The notes below the pieces were generated by a model. That model was not told the origin of the DNA. It was given only the letters and a program-made list of their open reading frames with translations, and searched no databases. DNA of 64,000 bases. It comes from Conoideocrella luteorostrata. Its lineage: Eukaryota; Ascomycota; Sordariomycetes; Hypocreales; Clavicipitaceae. The DNA lies in contig JASWJB010000009.1 of the NCBI GenBank assembly GCA_032433595.1, positions 62,001 through 126,000 on the forward strand. The letters run 5' to 3'. The translations under genes and the position numbers were made by a program. Positions within the stretch are counted from its first letter, which is position 1. Each line of letters starts with the position of its first letter. Positions 22,141 to 32,907 of this stretch are shown here, one piece after another.

Positions 22141-23872
22141 TTATGCCTGAACCTTGTACTCGCGCTTGAACATGTCGTCAACCTTCTCAAGGTAGTAAGC
22201 ACCGGAGATGATGGTGGAAGGTTCGCCCTTGGGGGTGTAGCCCTTCTGGAGGTGTGCCTGATGACGGAGGTCGCACATCTACGTAGCGCAGGAATGTTAG
22301 CAAACTTGGAAAATTGGTGCTTGGCCGGTGGATAGTGGGATAGCACACTTACAGCATCAAAGGTTTGGGGGGGCACTGCGCGGCGGGCCTCGAGACGAGC
22401 AGGGATGTTCAGGTTCTTGGCAATGGTCTCAACATTGCCGTTGACGCGGAATGACAGGAAACTGGCAGCCAAACCAGAGCCATAGGAAAAGACACCAATG
22501 CGCTTGCCCTCAAGGGCTTTTGGCTCAGCAAAGGACAGCAGACTGGCGAGTCCACCCCAGACACTAGCGCAGTACATGTTACCACACATGGTGGCAACCT
22601 GTGTGGCGGGTTGAACTCGCTCCTGGAACTTCTTCTTGGTGAGACCCATGAAAGTCTTCTCGACAACCTTGTCGGTCAGGGACTTCTCGTAGTCCATGTC
22701 ACGCAGCTCGGGAGCCACCTCGGCAAAGGCAGGAGCATCGGCATTGGCTAGGTAGTCGTGGTACAGCAAGCGGGCGTACGACTTCTGCACGAGCTTGCAG
22801 GTGGGGGCGTGAAAAGCGAGGTAGTCGAACCGGTCGAGAGGGGTCTTGCTGGCATCAGTGCCGTTGGCATGGCCGTTGGAGAGCTTGGCCTCACGCTTGC
22901 AGTAGTCACGGTAGGCGGCATCTAGAGCCTTGGTATAGCAGTTGATGGAGTAGTGGCCATCGACATAGGGGTACTCGCTGGTCAAGTCGGGCTTGTAGAA
23001 GTCATAGGCGTGCTGCATGTAAGTGCCTCGCAGACCAGGCTCAACGACGACAGGAGCATTGGGGCCAATAAGCATGGCAACGGCACCAGCACCTCCGGTC
23101 GGGCGAGCGTTACCCTTGGCGTAGAGAGCAATGTCGCCAGCAACGACGATGGCATCACGGCCATCCCAGGCAGAGGACTCGACCCAGTTGACGCTGTTGA
23201 ACAGGGCATTGGTACCACCGTAGCAGGCATTGACGGTGTCAACACCCTCCAGGTTGGCATTGTCGCCAAAGAGCTGCATCAACACCGATTTGACTGACTT
23301 GGACTTGTCCAAGATGGTCTCGGTGCCGACCTCCAGACGGCCAATAGAGTTGGTGTCGATGTTGTACTTCTTGAGCAGGTTCGAGACGACGGTGAGAGAC
23401 AGAGAGTAGATATCTTGCAGTCAAGAATTGTCAGCTCACTGGTACTTTGAAAAAGAGCCCAATGCCCGCAGCAAATATCGGGTCTTGCTGTTCACATGCA
23501 TGGCCGCCCCTATGGACGCGGTCCAAAAGGGGGCAGAGGGGCAAGGCAGGCACACGGGGCAACACAACTCACCCTCACGATCGTCGCAAAAGCTCATCTT
23601 CGTCTGGCCGAGGCCAATGGTATATTTTCCAGCGGCGACGCCATCGAACTTCTCAAGCTCGCTCTGTTCGACATACTATATGCGTGGGAACAAAGCCATC
23701 GTAGGTTAGCGATATCGGCGATTGAGGGGCAGCCACGATTTTGAGCATGCGTTGCCAACTTTTTTTTTTTTTGGCGCTTGGCGAGGGGCACGCCACCATG
23801 AAAGCAACGTACCTGGCTGGGAAAGTAAATTTCAATGGCTTTGATGCCGATGTTCTGGGGACGAGAGGCCAT
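22141..23872 (-). CDS. ERG13: Hydroxymethylglutaryl-CoA synthase
   Basis: Four exons, complement(22141..22278, 22353..23413, 23573..23675, 23813..23872), encode 453 residues, the normal size. The enzyme condenses acetyl-CoA with acetoacetyl-CoA to HMG-CoA, feeding the mevalonate and ergosterol routes. Conserved parts include the N-terminal [15 protein letters not shown], the [15 protein letters not shown] segment in exon 2, [14 protein letters not shown] with the general-base Glu, and [14 protein letters not shown] with the catalytic Cys. The C-terminus is RREYKV-like (FKREYKVQA). Intron phases are 0, 1 and 0, all with GT-AG ends. The last intron is read through without a stop, which produces a misleading longer frame. 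It is single-copy housekeeping by appearance, with no sign of transfer. Confidence 0.96.
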
Positions 23873-25574
23873 CTTGTAGAGAGATTGAGTTGCAAACAAA
23901 CTAAAAAAGAAAGGTAGAGGGGCGGGAATGTGAAATGAGAGAAACGGCAGGGCAGAGTGGGAGGAGGGGAGTTTTGATCTACGCCTGGGACCTTGGGACC
24001 AGGAACTCGGGACGGTACGTTGGAAGGATGAAGGTGTTACCACTCTACCTCCCGGGCACCCAACTTATTAGCTACCCGTCCCACCAGCTCAGTTCGGCGA
24101 CAAGACTGGAGACCCCAGAGGAGACACCAGACTATTGCTTCCAACGTCACGCAAGCAAGACAGCCCTCAAATCCCGAGCAAGGCAACCTTGCCAGATGCC
24201 AGATATAAAATGCTGCATACGGAGTCTTGTGCTGGTACTGCGTGATTGTGCTTGTGCTTGTGCCTGGGCACTATCACACTCAGTCTTGTCACCGCCCCTT
24301 TCCTGAACGGCCAGCAGGACGACAATTACCGGGAAGAGACTAGACCGTCTGCTGCTGCTAACCTGTTCAGATCTTTCTCTTCGGAGATGGAGCGGATCTC
24401 TGCCAGGGGGAGTGGAGATTTTGGCTGGGGACTTTGGGCAGCGCCACGAACTTTGCGTCCACCGCCATGGTCGATGGCATTATCATTGTCCTGGTCGAGT
24501 TCTCCGTCGTCAAACATGGAACCCCCACCAACTCCGTTGTGCCTCTTCTGTTATCGACTGTTGTACGAAGTTTTCCACAGAAAATGAGCTTAGATTAAGA
24601 CCATTATGGTCCGCATGCAGCGACACCGTAGCACCGGATGAAGCTGATAACCACATCACTCTATCTGGTATACTATACGCCGAACATAAGTACGTGGTAC
24701 AGACCTATCATGAACGCATTATGGTTGTAATTTTGGACGCCGACCCACCTTTCACTTAAGCTGTCGCCTCCCCGTCGCCCCGTCTTGCCCAAAGCTGTTC
24801 TGCGAGATCCCACAAATAGGCAAGCCCTCCCATCGAGGCCCAATTGTTGGATAGGGAAGTTGTTGAACGTTTTTTGTTGGTTGGGGTAATGATGTCTTGA
24901 ATTTTTTTCGCCGTCTTCAACTCAAGCAAGACCATGGCACCGGGGTGCATAAGAAGACGCTACGCCTGTGTCCAGGGTCCAGGCAGAAGAAGCCAGACAT
25001 TTAAGACACATCCAGCCAAGCCACGGAGGGGCTGAAATGAGGTGGGCTGCAGGCTTAGCAGCAGCTTGTCATCTTGTCTATTTAACACTTCGGTCTCCGT
25101 TCTCCGTGCTCCGGGCTCCGTAGACAAAATACGATTTTTGCCGGCGACCTCTGCGTAACGATTGCCTCGGGCGTGCGCACGACTAAATAATCACTCACCT
25201 GACTCCATCGTGACTCCATTTACGGCACCATGTGCGGATGTGGCTCCGGCCCTCGGATGTAATCGACGATTTCCGGCGAGTGTCCGTGATTATCTACTGA
25301 TTGATAACAGAACATGTGGGCGAGTCATACGTAGCAAACTATTGGAGAGTTAAGGTGGCTCACAGGCCCGAGGCAAATCACTGAAGTTTTTTTTTGGGGG
25401 GTTTTTTTTTTCTTTCCTTTGTTTTTTTGCAGCCGCACCTTTTTCGATTACTGTCCTCTGCCATTCTTACTCGGAGATTAGTTTAGTTATTATACCCGCC
25501 GAGCTGGGATGCCTGCCATCCATGTATTTGCTTCCACATCTTTCGTCACCAGCAATGCATGCCCATCACACAGT

Positions 25575-25622
25575 TCTGCATGCAAGCTGCGAGCATTATC
25601 TCTCAGCTTACATGCATGCAGA
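25575..25622. repeat. Imperfect inverted repeat with ATGCAT cores
   Basis: The left arm TCTGCATGCAAGCTG pairs with the right arm CAGCTTACATGCATGCAGA, apart from four extra bases in the right arm, around a loop of about 14 bases. The repeat could fold into a cruciform or be a palindromic binding site. Confidence 0.6.
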
Positions 25623-25987
25623 TGTGAGTTAGCAATATAATGCTGCAGCCCCGGGGCTGTGATAACCGTATGCAAATACTATGCAGCCTGTGCAGCACGG
25701 CACCTCTCGCGTCCAATCATCGAACTTGTGAGGAGTGGACGAGTGATTGGCTGCAGTCTTGTACGATAATACAAGGTAGTGTAGTAGCATGTAGGCCATG
25801 ATAAGGAGCTGAAGGCTGAGAGTGAGTGTTCGAGCTCAGAATTACCTCACCATCAGCTCGTGCCATTATAATATGCAGCACTTCAATATAATTGAAGCCT
25901 GTGGGTTTCGAAACATTCCCAAGAGCTGAGAGGCCGCGTTTGTCTAGCTAGACTCTAAACAGTTTAGCACTCCATACTCCGTATTTG

Positions 25988-26003
25988 TACTCCGTACGGA
26001 GTA
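25988..26003. repeat. 16-bp perfect palindrome TACTCCGTACGGAGTA (copy 1)
   Basis: Two overlapping, oppositely oriented copies of the dispersed 9-mer form a perfect palindrome. A third copy lies at 25974. An identical palindrome occurs at 30696-30711. Confidence 0.85.
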
Positions 26004-26613
26004 GTCAGTCTGTCCTAGACTCCCAGTCCGCTGCCAGGCACTTGGCTTCTAGCGCCAGCATAAGTGAACCAGGTCCCTCGAAAACACGCCATGATGACGC
26101 CACAGTTCAATTACGTACTCCGTCTCCGTACCCCTCGGCAGATTGTACGGCGTACGAGGCACCTCAATTCCTGTGTCTTTCTGATTTGGGAAGTAAGCCT
26201 TGGCCATGTCGGACTTACCTGTTTCGGCTTAATCGCCTAGACCTAAATTCCAGCCTGCTCGGCTTGGTATATCGAAATTTTAGTTCAGGTAACGCATGAG
26301 AGACATACAATATTGTGAAAGTATTGCATTTTACTTTACGGAGCAGAATCGACGACAAAACAGACAGACAGACAAGACCGACCATAACAAAAACACAATT
26401 CTAAGCTTCAATTTACGGAGGCCTGCACGTAATTATCCACCATTATATAATAGGCGAGTGACGGACTCTAGCCGACAAATTGTAACGGCTGCAATGCACC
26501 AGCCAGACCCTACGTTGCCCTCTGGGGATTTTCAGATCCAACAATAAAGTTGCAGGGGACATACCTCCCATGCCCAATATGTAATACGGCAGGGAGTCTA
26601 CGCTACCCACCAC

Positions 26614-27689
26614 ATGAGACATTTTTTTATTGTCGGAAGTGGAAATGCCGGGTTCTCCGCTGTTGTAGCGGCCAAACAAGCTAATGCCGGGTTCTCTGCT
26701 GTCGTAGTAGCAAAGCAAGCTGGTACAATGAGCGTTTTGCTTATCAACAAGCGCTTAGAAGATTGCGTGAGAGGCAATCCGTACTTTACTGCAGGAGCGT
26801 ATAGAACTTCTCACGGAGGCCGTCAAGATATCTGGCCCCTAGTCGACAGGGTCACCGAGGAATAGGCAGACATAATTATACTCCAGCCTACCTCTGCCCT
26901 GCCCTGGGAGGAAGTGCGGCCTAAGCATGATGTTAGTCATTATCCCTTATTAAGTAGGGTAGTTAGAGGTTTTATCCGCATAGTCAAGCCATAGGTTTCC
27001 CCTAATAGGCAGCACCTGCCGTACTTCACTGAGAATACTTACTGTACGTATGGAGCGGACCCCCCCATAATTTAGCCTAGGTAACTAGCTAAATAAAAGC
27101 CTCGAAAGAGAATTACAGTACTCCAGCCTTGCACAGGAAGCGACTTTGCGAATGACTTGCACCGGGTATGCATGGGCCGATCAGATCCACAGCCGGCAAA
27201 GGCTCTTTCTCGTAGCGGAATCAAACAATGCGGTGAAATGGCTTTGCAGTTCTGGGTCGTGTCTGCAAAAAGCTGCCAAGCAGCATGGCGTTGAGACGTT
27301 TTGGTCAATCGCACAAGTGTCGGTACACAAAAACGAACAGACGGTGATCTCCAAAGTCATGGTCCATGACGCAGCACAGCGAACCATCTCAGCAAACGCC
27401 ATCATCATTTTCGCGGCTGGCAGCTTTGAAGCCAATCCGCGCATGAGGGCCCGATATCTGGTGGCCTCGTATAGACATGGCCATGATATGCGGCACACCA
27501 TTTAATACGGGAGACTGCTTGGAGTATCACTTTGGCCGGTGCCATGCGCAGACGGCAGGGAACCCGTCTGAATTTCATTCTGTTGACCCTGATCCAAACA
27601 AAAAAAAAAAAAAAAGCCGCGAGGCTTTCAACGAGTCCATCGAGTCAGGCTACCCTATTGGTCTTATGCTCAACATAGATGGACAATGA
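26614..27689 (+). pseudogene. Decayed FAD-dependent fumarate reductase/tricarballylate dehydrogenase-like gene
   Basis: Three separate frames match consecutive parts of one flavoprotein family. 26614-26865 carries the N-terminal dinucleotide fold and YFTAGAYRTSHGG. 27146-27505 holds the middle (AAKQHGVETFWSIAQVSVHK and AAGSFEANPRMRARYL). 27477-27689 holds GTPFNTGDCLE and SGYPIGLMLNIDG. Frame changes, missing segments, an A15 run near 27600 and stop codons separate them. An in-frame tandem duplication of 39 bases (26644-26682, 26683-26721) repeats the FAD-binding stretch. The intact family oxidises C4/C6 carboxylic acids or reduces fumarate. The locus cannot make an active enzyme as read, and I see no splice pattern that would repair it. 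Confidence 0.75.
26644..26721. repeat. 39-bp tandem duplication in the flavoprotein pseudogene
   Basis: Two adjacent 39-base units, each beginning AATGCCGGGTTCTC, differ at a handful of positions, most of them transitions. The duplication doubles 13 codons of the FAD-binding motif. Confidence 0.85.
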
Positions 27690-27963
27690 TGTGTGGCTCA
27701 TCAGCGCCATTTGCCCATGAATCTTAATGCAAACATGACCCCGTATATTTCGATATATAATTATATTCAAAATGTGCCAACTTATGCCGAGCACCAATAC
27801 TTTCGGCGACCCGTATCGTGGTTCTAGATCATGCACAAGTGCTTGTCAGATGTAGCAATTTCCAATTGGCTGATGAGTAAAGCCTCATGTCTTTTGTCAT
27901 TTATGTATCTATGCATATTATGTCATTCCCCAACGCCAGCGCTTCATCAAATGCAATCATATG

Positions 27964-29856
27964 TCATGGAGTCTCGTAACCAGAATCCGAAGCACTCTTC
28001 TTGGGGCTATCAGACTTGGGGTCAAGACAAGAAGTTTCCTTCTTAGCCTCGTCATCTTTCTGCTCTTCCACCCTCCCCTCCTCGCCCTTCTTCCTTTTCG
28101 CGTCTGTATTATTTTCCGTCCTCTCCTCTTCCTTCTTTTCTCCCTCTTTACTCTTCTTCCGCTCTTCCTCCTCCTTCCTCAGCTTCTCAGCTTCCTGCTC
28201 AGCTCTCTCCTTCTTATCTTTCCGCATTTGCACAACCCAGTTCTCTACAGCGTTCAGTGCACCATCCGGATCACGCTTATGTCGCAGCAGGAGACCCTGG
28301 ACCTCGGCAGGGCTGAATTCGAGTCGTGGAATCTTCTCAGCAAAGACTTTGGCTTGCTCATCCACACGCTCGCTGATCTGGGCCCGTCTCTGAGCGAGTC
28401 GTGTCTGTTCGGCCTCAACATTGGGGACCTTACTCTCGGTATTGGCAGCAGTTTCATTATCGTAGGGGGCGTAGATGGCGCGGAAGATGGATCCGGCCAT
28501 GTCTGAGTCTGCAAGACCAAAGTGAATGGCCATGTCAATGCGGCCGGGACGAATGAGCGCCTTGTCGAGCTTTTCGATGTGGTTTGTTGTCATGATCAGA
28601 ATGCGGCCTTCTTGAGAGGCAACGCCGTCGAGAATGTTGAGAAGACCGGACAGGGAGACGCGGCCAGTGGGTGGTGGAGGCCTGTGCCCGTCTGGGACGA
28701 TGGCGGGCGTAGATGGAGGAGGAGGAGGAGCTTCCACGGCAGGGGGCGGGGATGAATCATCTCGAGTATGCGTCAAGCCGGCGCTGTCAATATCCTCGAG
28801 AAGAACTACGCAGCGAGTAGGCAGCTCATGGAAAAGAGACATTAGGTTTTCTTCGGTGGCAGCACTGGAGCTTAAGCTGACAATGTAGATCTTCATGCGG
28901 AAGTAACCAGCCAACGCGAGACTCAAAGAGCTCTTACCCGTTCCCGGTGGACCATGAAGCAGATATCCTCGGCGATAAGGAATACCGCGGTTTGCGTACC
29001 ATCGACGAGTAATCGGGTTTAGATAATCGGCTGCGTCATCAATCAACCCCTGCTTAACACTCTCATTCAAGATGACAGTTGAAAAGGGCCGATTCAGTCG
29101 AGACATGCACCGCTGCCAGTAGTTGTCGGTCAAATTAGCCCGGTATATGACAGTCTTGCGGTCATCCTTCTTGATATGCATCTGGCGAGCCTCAATGAGC
29201 AACTCTTTCAGGATACGCGGGTTTCTGCCCAGGCAAGAAATGCGAAGCTCCTCCCTCTCGCTCATGCTGATTGCGACATTCTGATCACGGTTTTGCACGC
29301 GCTCAAAGGTGAGCGGGCGCATTTTATACCAGAAGATATGCTTTCCAACAGAGGGTGTATAGTGCAGAGCCTGCTTCTGGGTGCTTGATGCTCCGGTGAG
29401 CGTATCGACAGGTGCATCTACCTCGTCCTCATTTTCTTCATCACTATCATCTTGGGAGTAGCTGTACATGTAGCGATTACGGGAGTTGATATTAGTATTG
29501 GCAACGAAGTGTCGTGAGTTGTGCGAGAATTTCTGCCGCGAAAGCCATAACATGACCATGTTGTAAATCTCATCGTCGGTGCGAATAGTCACACTTGACA
29601 TGAGATAATCATCGAAGAATACCCAAAATTGATCTTTGAAGTAGTTCCATGACACCGAGAGGGCGATAATGGCGACCACGATAGGCATATAAGTGTTGAT
29701 GTCGGCACCCATGTAGGCATTCGCGGCGGACGTCAACATGGAATAACCCGGGAAGAAGTAGTTGAGGAGTGCAAATTGGGGAGACGGCACACCAGGGATG
29801 CCCGTTTCGGTGGGTGGTATTGAGGGCTGCTCAGGTGTTTGCTGGAAGAAATCCAT
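27964..29856 (-). CDS. BCS1-like mitochondrial AAA ATPase
   Basis: A single exon of 630 residues. The ATG at 29856 has a strong context (GCCATCATGG); an in-frame ATG at 29898 would add 14 residues. A membrane segment (about residues 55-75) precedes the BCS1 N-terminal domain (about 80-260). The AAA domain has Walker A GPPGTGKSS, Walker B VVLLEDID, and a sensor/arginine-finger region with TTNHIEKLDKALIRPGRID. A Pro-rich insertion lies just after Walker B, where compact BCS1 has none. The C-terminus is a highly charged Lys/Glu tail of about 100 residues. Canonical Bcs1 (about 450 residues) translocates the Rieske protein into complex III. Filamentous fungi carry several longer paralogues of unknown client, and this looks like one of them rather than the Bcs1 orthologue. 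Confidence 0.88.
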   Translation of the reverse strand: MDFFQQTPEQPSIPPTETGIPGVPSPQFALLNYFFPGYSMLTSAANAYMGADINTYMPIVVAIIALSVSWNYFKDQFWVFFDDYLMSSVTIRTDDEIYNMVMLWLSRQKFSHNSRHFVANTNINSRNRYMYSYSQDDSDEENEDEVDAPVDTLTGASSTQKQALHYTPSVGKHIFWYKMRPLTFERVQNRDQNVAISMSEREELRISCLGRNPRILKELLIEARQMHIKKDDRKTVIYRANLTDNYWQRCMSRLNRPFSTVILNESVKQGLIDDAADYLNPITRRWYANRGIPYRRGYLLHGPPGTGKSSLSLALAGYFRMKIYIVSLSSSAATEENLMSLFHELPTRCVVLLEDIDSAGLTHTRDDSSPPPAVEAPPPPPSTPAIVPDGHRPPPPTGRVSLSGLLNILDGVASQEGRILIMTTNHIEKLDKALIRPGRIDMAIHFGLADSDMAGSIFRAIYAPYDNETAANTESKVPNVEAEQTRLAQRRAQISERVDEQAKVFAEKIPRLEFSPAEVQGLLLRHKRDPDGALNAVENWVVQMRKDKKERAEQEAEKLRKEEEERKKSKEGEKKEEERTENNTDAKRKKGEEGRVEEQKDDEAKKETSCLDPKSDSPKKSASDSGYETP

Positions 29857-31551
29857 GATGGCAGTGACAATGGAAGGTGAATGTTGCGGTGTGTGCATAA
29901 ATGTAGACGTAGCAGTCGCCACCACGCGGAACGAAGGAAATCAGACTGCTCTGTTTCTGCTGGCTCGCCGGGTCCTGAATCTGCAGAGTTCAGGGGGGAA
30001 ATGTGCAGTGTCGAGAGGATGAGGGTGGTCAAGATGATGGGAACGATGGTATTGAGGTGGCGGTTCACGGCTGCATTTATACCTGATCGTGAAGGAGAGG
30101 CGGCCAGCACAGAATGGCAGGGCAGGTACTCCGTACATGCACAAGATGGGAGGCGCATGCCAGACGCATCCAAGGACGCAGAGTTTTTGTCCTAGGCCGT
30201 TTGGTGTATGGTACGTGTACGTAGGTGCATGGAGGATGGCTATGTACCCGACAAGGCTGCAGGCCAGTGCCGATGGCGTACGACGTGAAAGAGCGGCGTG
30301 ATGACTCCTTCACTCAGCTGTTTCCGAGAGGCGGCGCAAGGATTTGCGGTCTAGCCTGCAAGTTGGCGGCGGCGGTCTTGAGGCGAAGTGACGATTAGGC
30401 ATCGTTGGATGTAATCGCATATCATTGGCGGGTTGGGTCACGGCAAGCTGGGGATCATGGCGTCGGAACCTGCAATATCTGCCGCGCGTGATTGACGGTC
30501 AATATGGTAACTTCTCCGTAGTTACAGTACCGTACGGGTGCGCAGCTGTCAAGCATCAATTGATGGATGTCTAATGTCTTGGCTTTTCTCCGGCGGCACC
30601 TTCACATACAGTACTAGTTGTGACATAAAGTCTTTTACATAGTTCAGCTAGCGCAGAAAATACCTCGTACTCCGTGCCCCGTACTCGGTACCCCATACTC
30701 CGTACGGAGTACAGAGTGCGGCTATGGTTGCGCTGGAACTAATTGCACTGGTCTCCGCGCCCGGCATAATTCCGTGCCAAGAAACCACACACTCCTCGCA
30801 ACCTTAACGCATCAAATGATCTGCTCTAAATGCCGACTTTTCGTGCCATCTAAGCCAAGCATCCATTGCACCCACTGCATTCAATCCAAGGCACGCAGCA
30901 CGGCACACGACGCACTCCTCAACTCTTCAATACCGAGAAGCGCAGCACATGAACCTCGAGCCATGCGGCTAACTGTGCTGAGTCACATCTCCGGCCGGGA
31001 TTGACACATAGCGGAGGAAAGCAGGCAACAAAACATGCACAGCCCCAGAGCAGCGCCACACCCGCCTGGTCGTCCCTTCCTCTGATCCTCAGTTACCCCA
31101 CAGCCTAGGCATCCAAGCATCCAAGATACGGCTAATTCTCCAATCACACTCAAGCGCATCAAAGTCCTACCCGATTCCCTGCCATAACTAACTAACTGAA
31201 TGACGACCGAAAGACGGTCTTTTGATGGGTAGCCATCCCTTTCATTTTGTGATGTAGGAAAGGTTGAGTGAGAAAAAATCGTTGAACGGTGAGCCCTCCC
31301 CATTCGTCTACATGCATTCATATGGCGTTAGTAGTACGTGAGTCTGGTCAATGGCTGTCACGACATGCGACGTGTCTAGCCTACAATGGTGATGAGACAT
31401 GCCTGATTTTATCAACTTGTTTCTGCATCTAAATATGGAAGTGAAGCCCGATATGGCATCACGTGCGTCAGTCCTTGAGGAGCATTCCCCAGCTCAAAAG
31501 CGTGCAGCGGCTCAAGATATGTCATATCTCTTCAGCGTGGCTATATCTTAG
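29857..31551. other. Intergenic region upstream of the BCS1-like gene
   Basis: Promoter of the BCS1-like gene plus about 1.3 kb with no recognisable coding sequence. TACTCCGTA motifs occur at 30127 and within the palindrome at 30696-30711. Short open frames on both strands have no family pattern. Confidence 0.5.
30696..30711. repeat. 16-bp perfect palindrome TACTCCGTACGGAGTA (copy 2)
   Basis: Identical to the palindrome at 25988-26003 and preceded by degenerate copies (GTACTCCGTG, GTACTCGGTA), forming a dense cluster over about 45 bases. Confidence 0.85.
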
Positions 31552-32052
31552 TTAACCACCGACGTGTTCAGCTTGCTGCGGTTGTTCATTACCCGGAGAC
31601 CGCCCTCCTGCCGTGGCAGGCTCTCCCGTGGCACTCCTAGCTGCTGGGACAAAGCCATGAGTGCGATAATATTGCCCATCAACAGGATGTACATATCCTG
31701 CGCCCCCTGTCCCATTCCCGTATTCTTCGTTGTGGTGTGCACGAATCAGGTTCTCCACAGCTCTCTGTGTCATCCAAAATAGCTCGACCTTGTGACCGTT
31801 ATATAGGATTATGTCGGCGTTATATCCATAACGAGTCGGGTCCTTTCGAGATCTCGGGTATCTTGCGGCTATATGTGTGGCATTGAACGGACGTCCTGTT
31901 GCCCAAGCCATGAAACGTATCATGGGGCTAGGATCCGGACGCAATCTAGACACGACTAGCAAGCATTCTGTGGTTCTGATTCTATGTGCTAGATATATGT
32001 CAGGGTTTGTGCTGTTTGAGGATAAAGATTCGGAAGACGATGTCGATGTCAT
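31552..32052 (-). CDS. Hypothetical protein, 166 residues
   Basis: An uninterrupted frame with a true ATG at 32052. The Ser-rich start (MTSTSSSESLSSNST) is followed by a compact stretch with balanced composition: RIRTTECLLVVSRLRP, FMAWATGRPFNATHIAARYPRS and YNADIILYNGHKVELFWMTQRAVENL. The C-terminus is Gly/Pro/Ala-rich. The middle looks like a folded domain rather than random translation, but I do not recognise the family. No signal peptide or membrane segment is seen. The gene is isolated in a gene-poor tract. Lineage-specific gene or fortuitous frame are both possible. Confidence 0.5.
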   Translation of the reverse strand: MTSTSSSESLSSNSTNPDIYLAHRIRTTECLLVVSRLRPDPSPMIRFMAWATGRPFNATHIAARYPRSRKDPTRYGYNADIILYNGHKVELFWMTQRAVENLIRAHHNEEYGNGTGGAGYVHPVDGQYYRTHGFVPAARSATGEPATAGGRSPGNEQPQQAEHVGG

Positions 32053-32907
32053 GTGCTAATGAACTGAAGGAGAACTCGATGATATAGGAGGGTTTTCTGT
32101 GGCCAATGTGATATTGCCAGCATGGAAGAAGAGTGGTTCTAGAGAAGACGGCAAGAGAAGTTACCCAGACGCTCATTTTATTTGTGCTTAGTAGGCTACC
32201 TTGTTGGCCAGCATCGTACTCGTAGGAGGCGGTAGCCGATATTCCAACCGGACCGAGCCACCTGTCATGTGTGGCCGTCTTCCTCGTTAATGCTGTCCTT
32301 GGCTTCAAGTTACACATCATGCTAACACTAGAGATGTGTTGGACGGTGAATCGCTTAGAGCAGTGGACTAGTAGACCTGTACAAGGAGGTTTCGTTCTGG
32401 GGCTCGTGATATCGTGATACGTTGACATGAGCAACGCGCACCGTGTTACAGCCGTGTAGAACGTACTGTTAGTGGCTGGCGTGATACAAGGGGTCCTACG
32501 CCATGTCAGCAGGGAGACAGACTATTTGCCGTGTACTGAAGAGTTTTGTCTGTAGATCGGGCACAAGACTTGTGGAAGTCTCGCCAGTGCCATGATGTTG
32601 AACGTATTTCTAGACGAGTTGATGATTGACATACTACCCTATCGTCTCAGTTGATGAGTGAGAACAAGCTGATCGTGATCTGTAATCGAGTCAATAAGCT
32701 GAAACAAGAAACAAGTTGTATTCGGAGTTTAAGATCATGGTGAGCCCGGTGCCGGATGTATTTTGAACTCAGACACCACAGCTGATCATTCCGGATGTTA
32801 GGCGCAGCCCTTCTTGTCCAAGTATAATACAAACTTACTTAAATTTCCAATATTTGTAGGTGTTTTAAATATACCACTGGCTAAAATGTTAGTGTTACGC
32901 GCAGAAT

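Larger units (their letters stand above)
23873..26613. other. Intergenic region upstream of HMG-CoA synthase
   Basis: Contains the ERG13 promoter (pyrimidine-rich on the minus strand near 23880-24000). About 2.5 kb of sequence without recognisable genes follows; open frames up to 123 codons show no domains. Notable elements are an inverted repeat at 25575-25622, a T/G/T homopolymer stack at 25385-25430 and a TACTCCGTA cluster at 25974-26003. Confidence 0.5.

Noticed and set aside
28001..28506. Two plus-strand frames rich in Leu/Ser/Phe
   Set aside because: They mirror the Lys/Glu-rich tail of the BCS1-like protein on the opposite strand.
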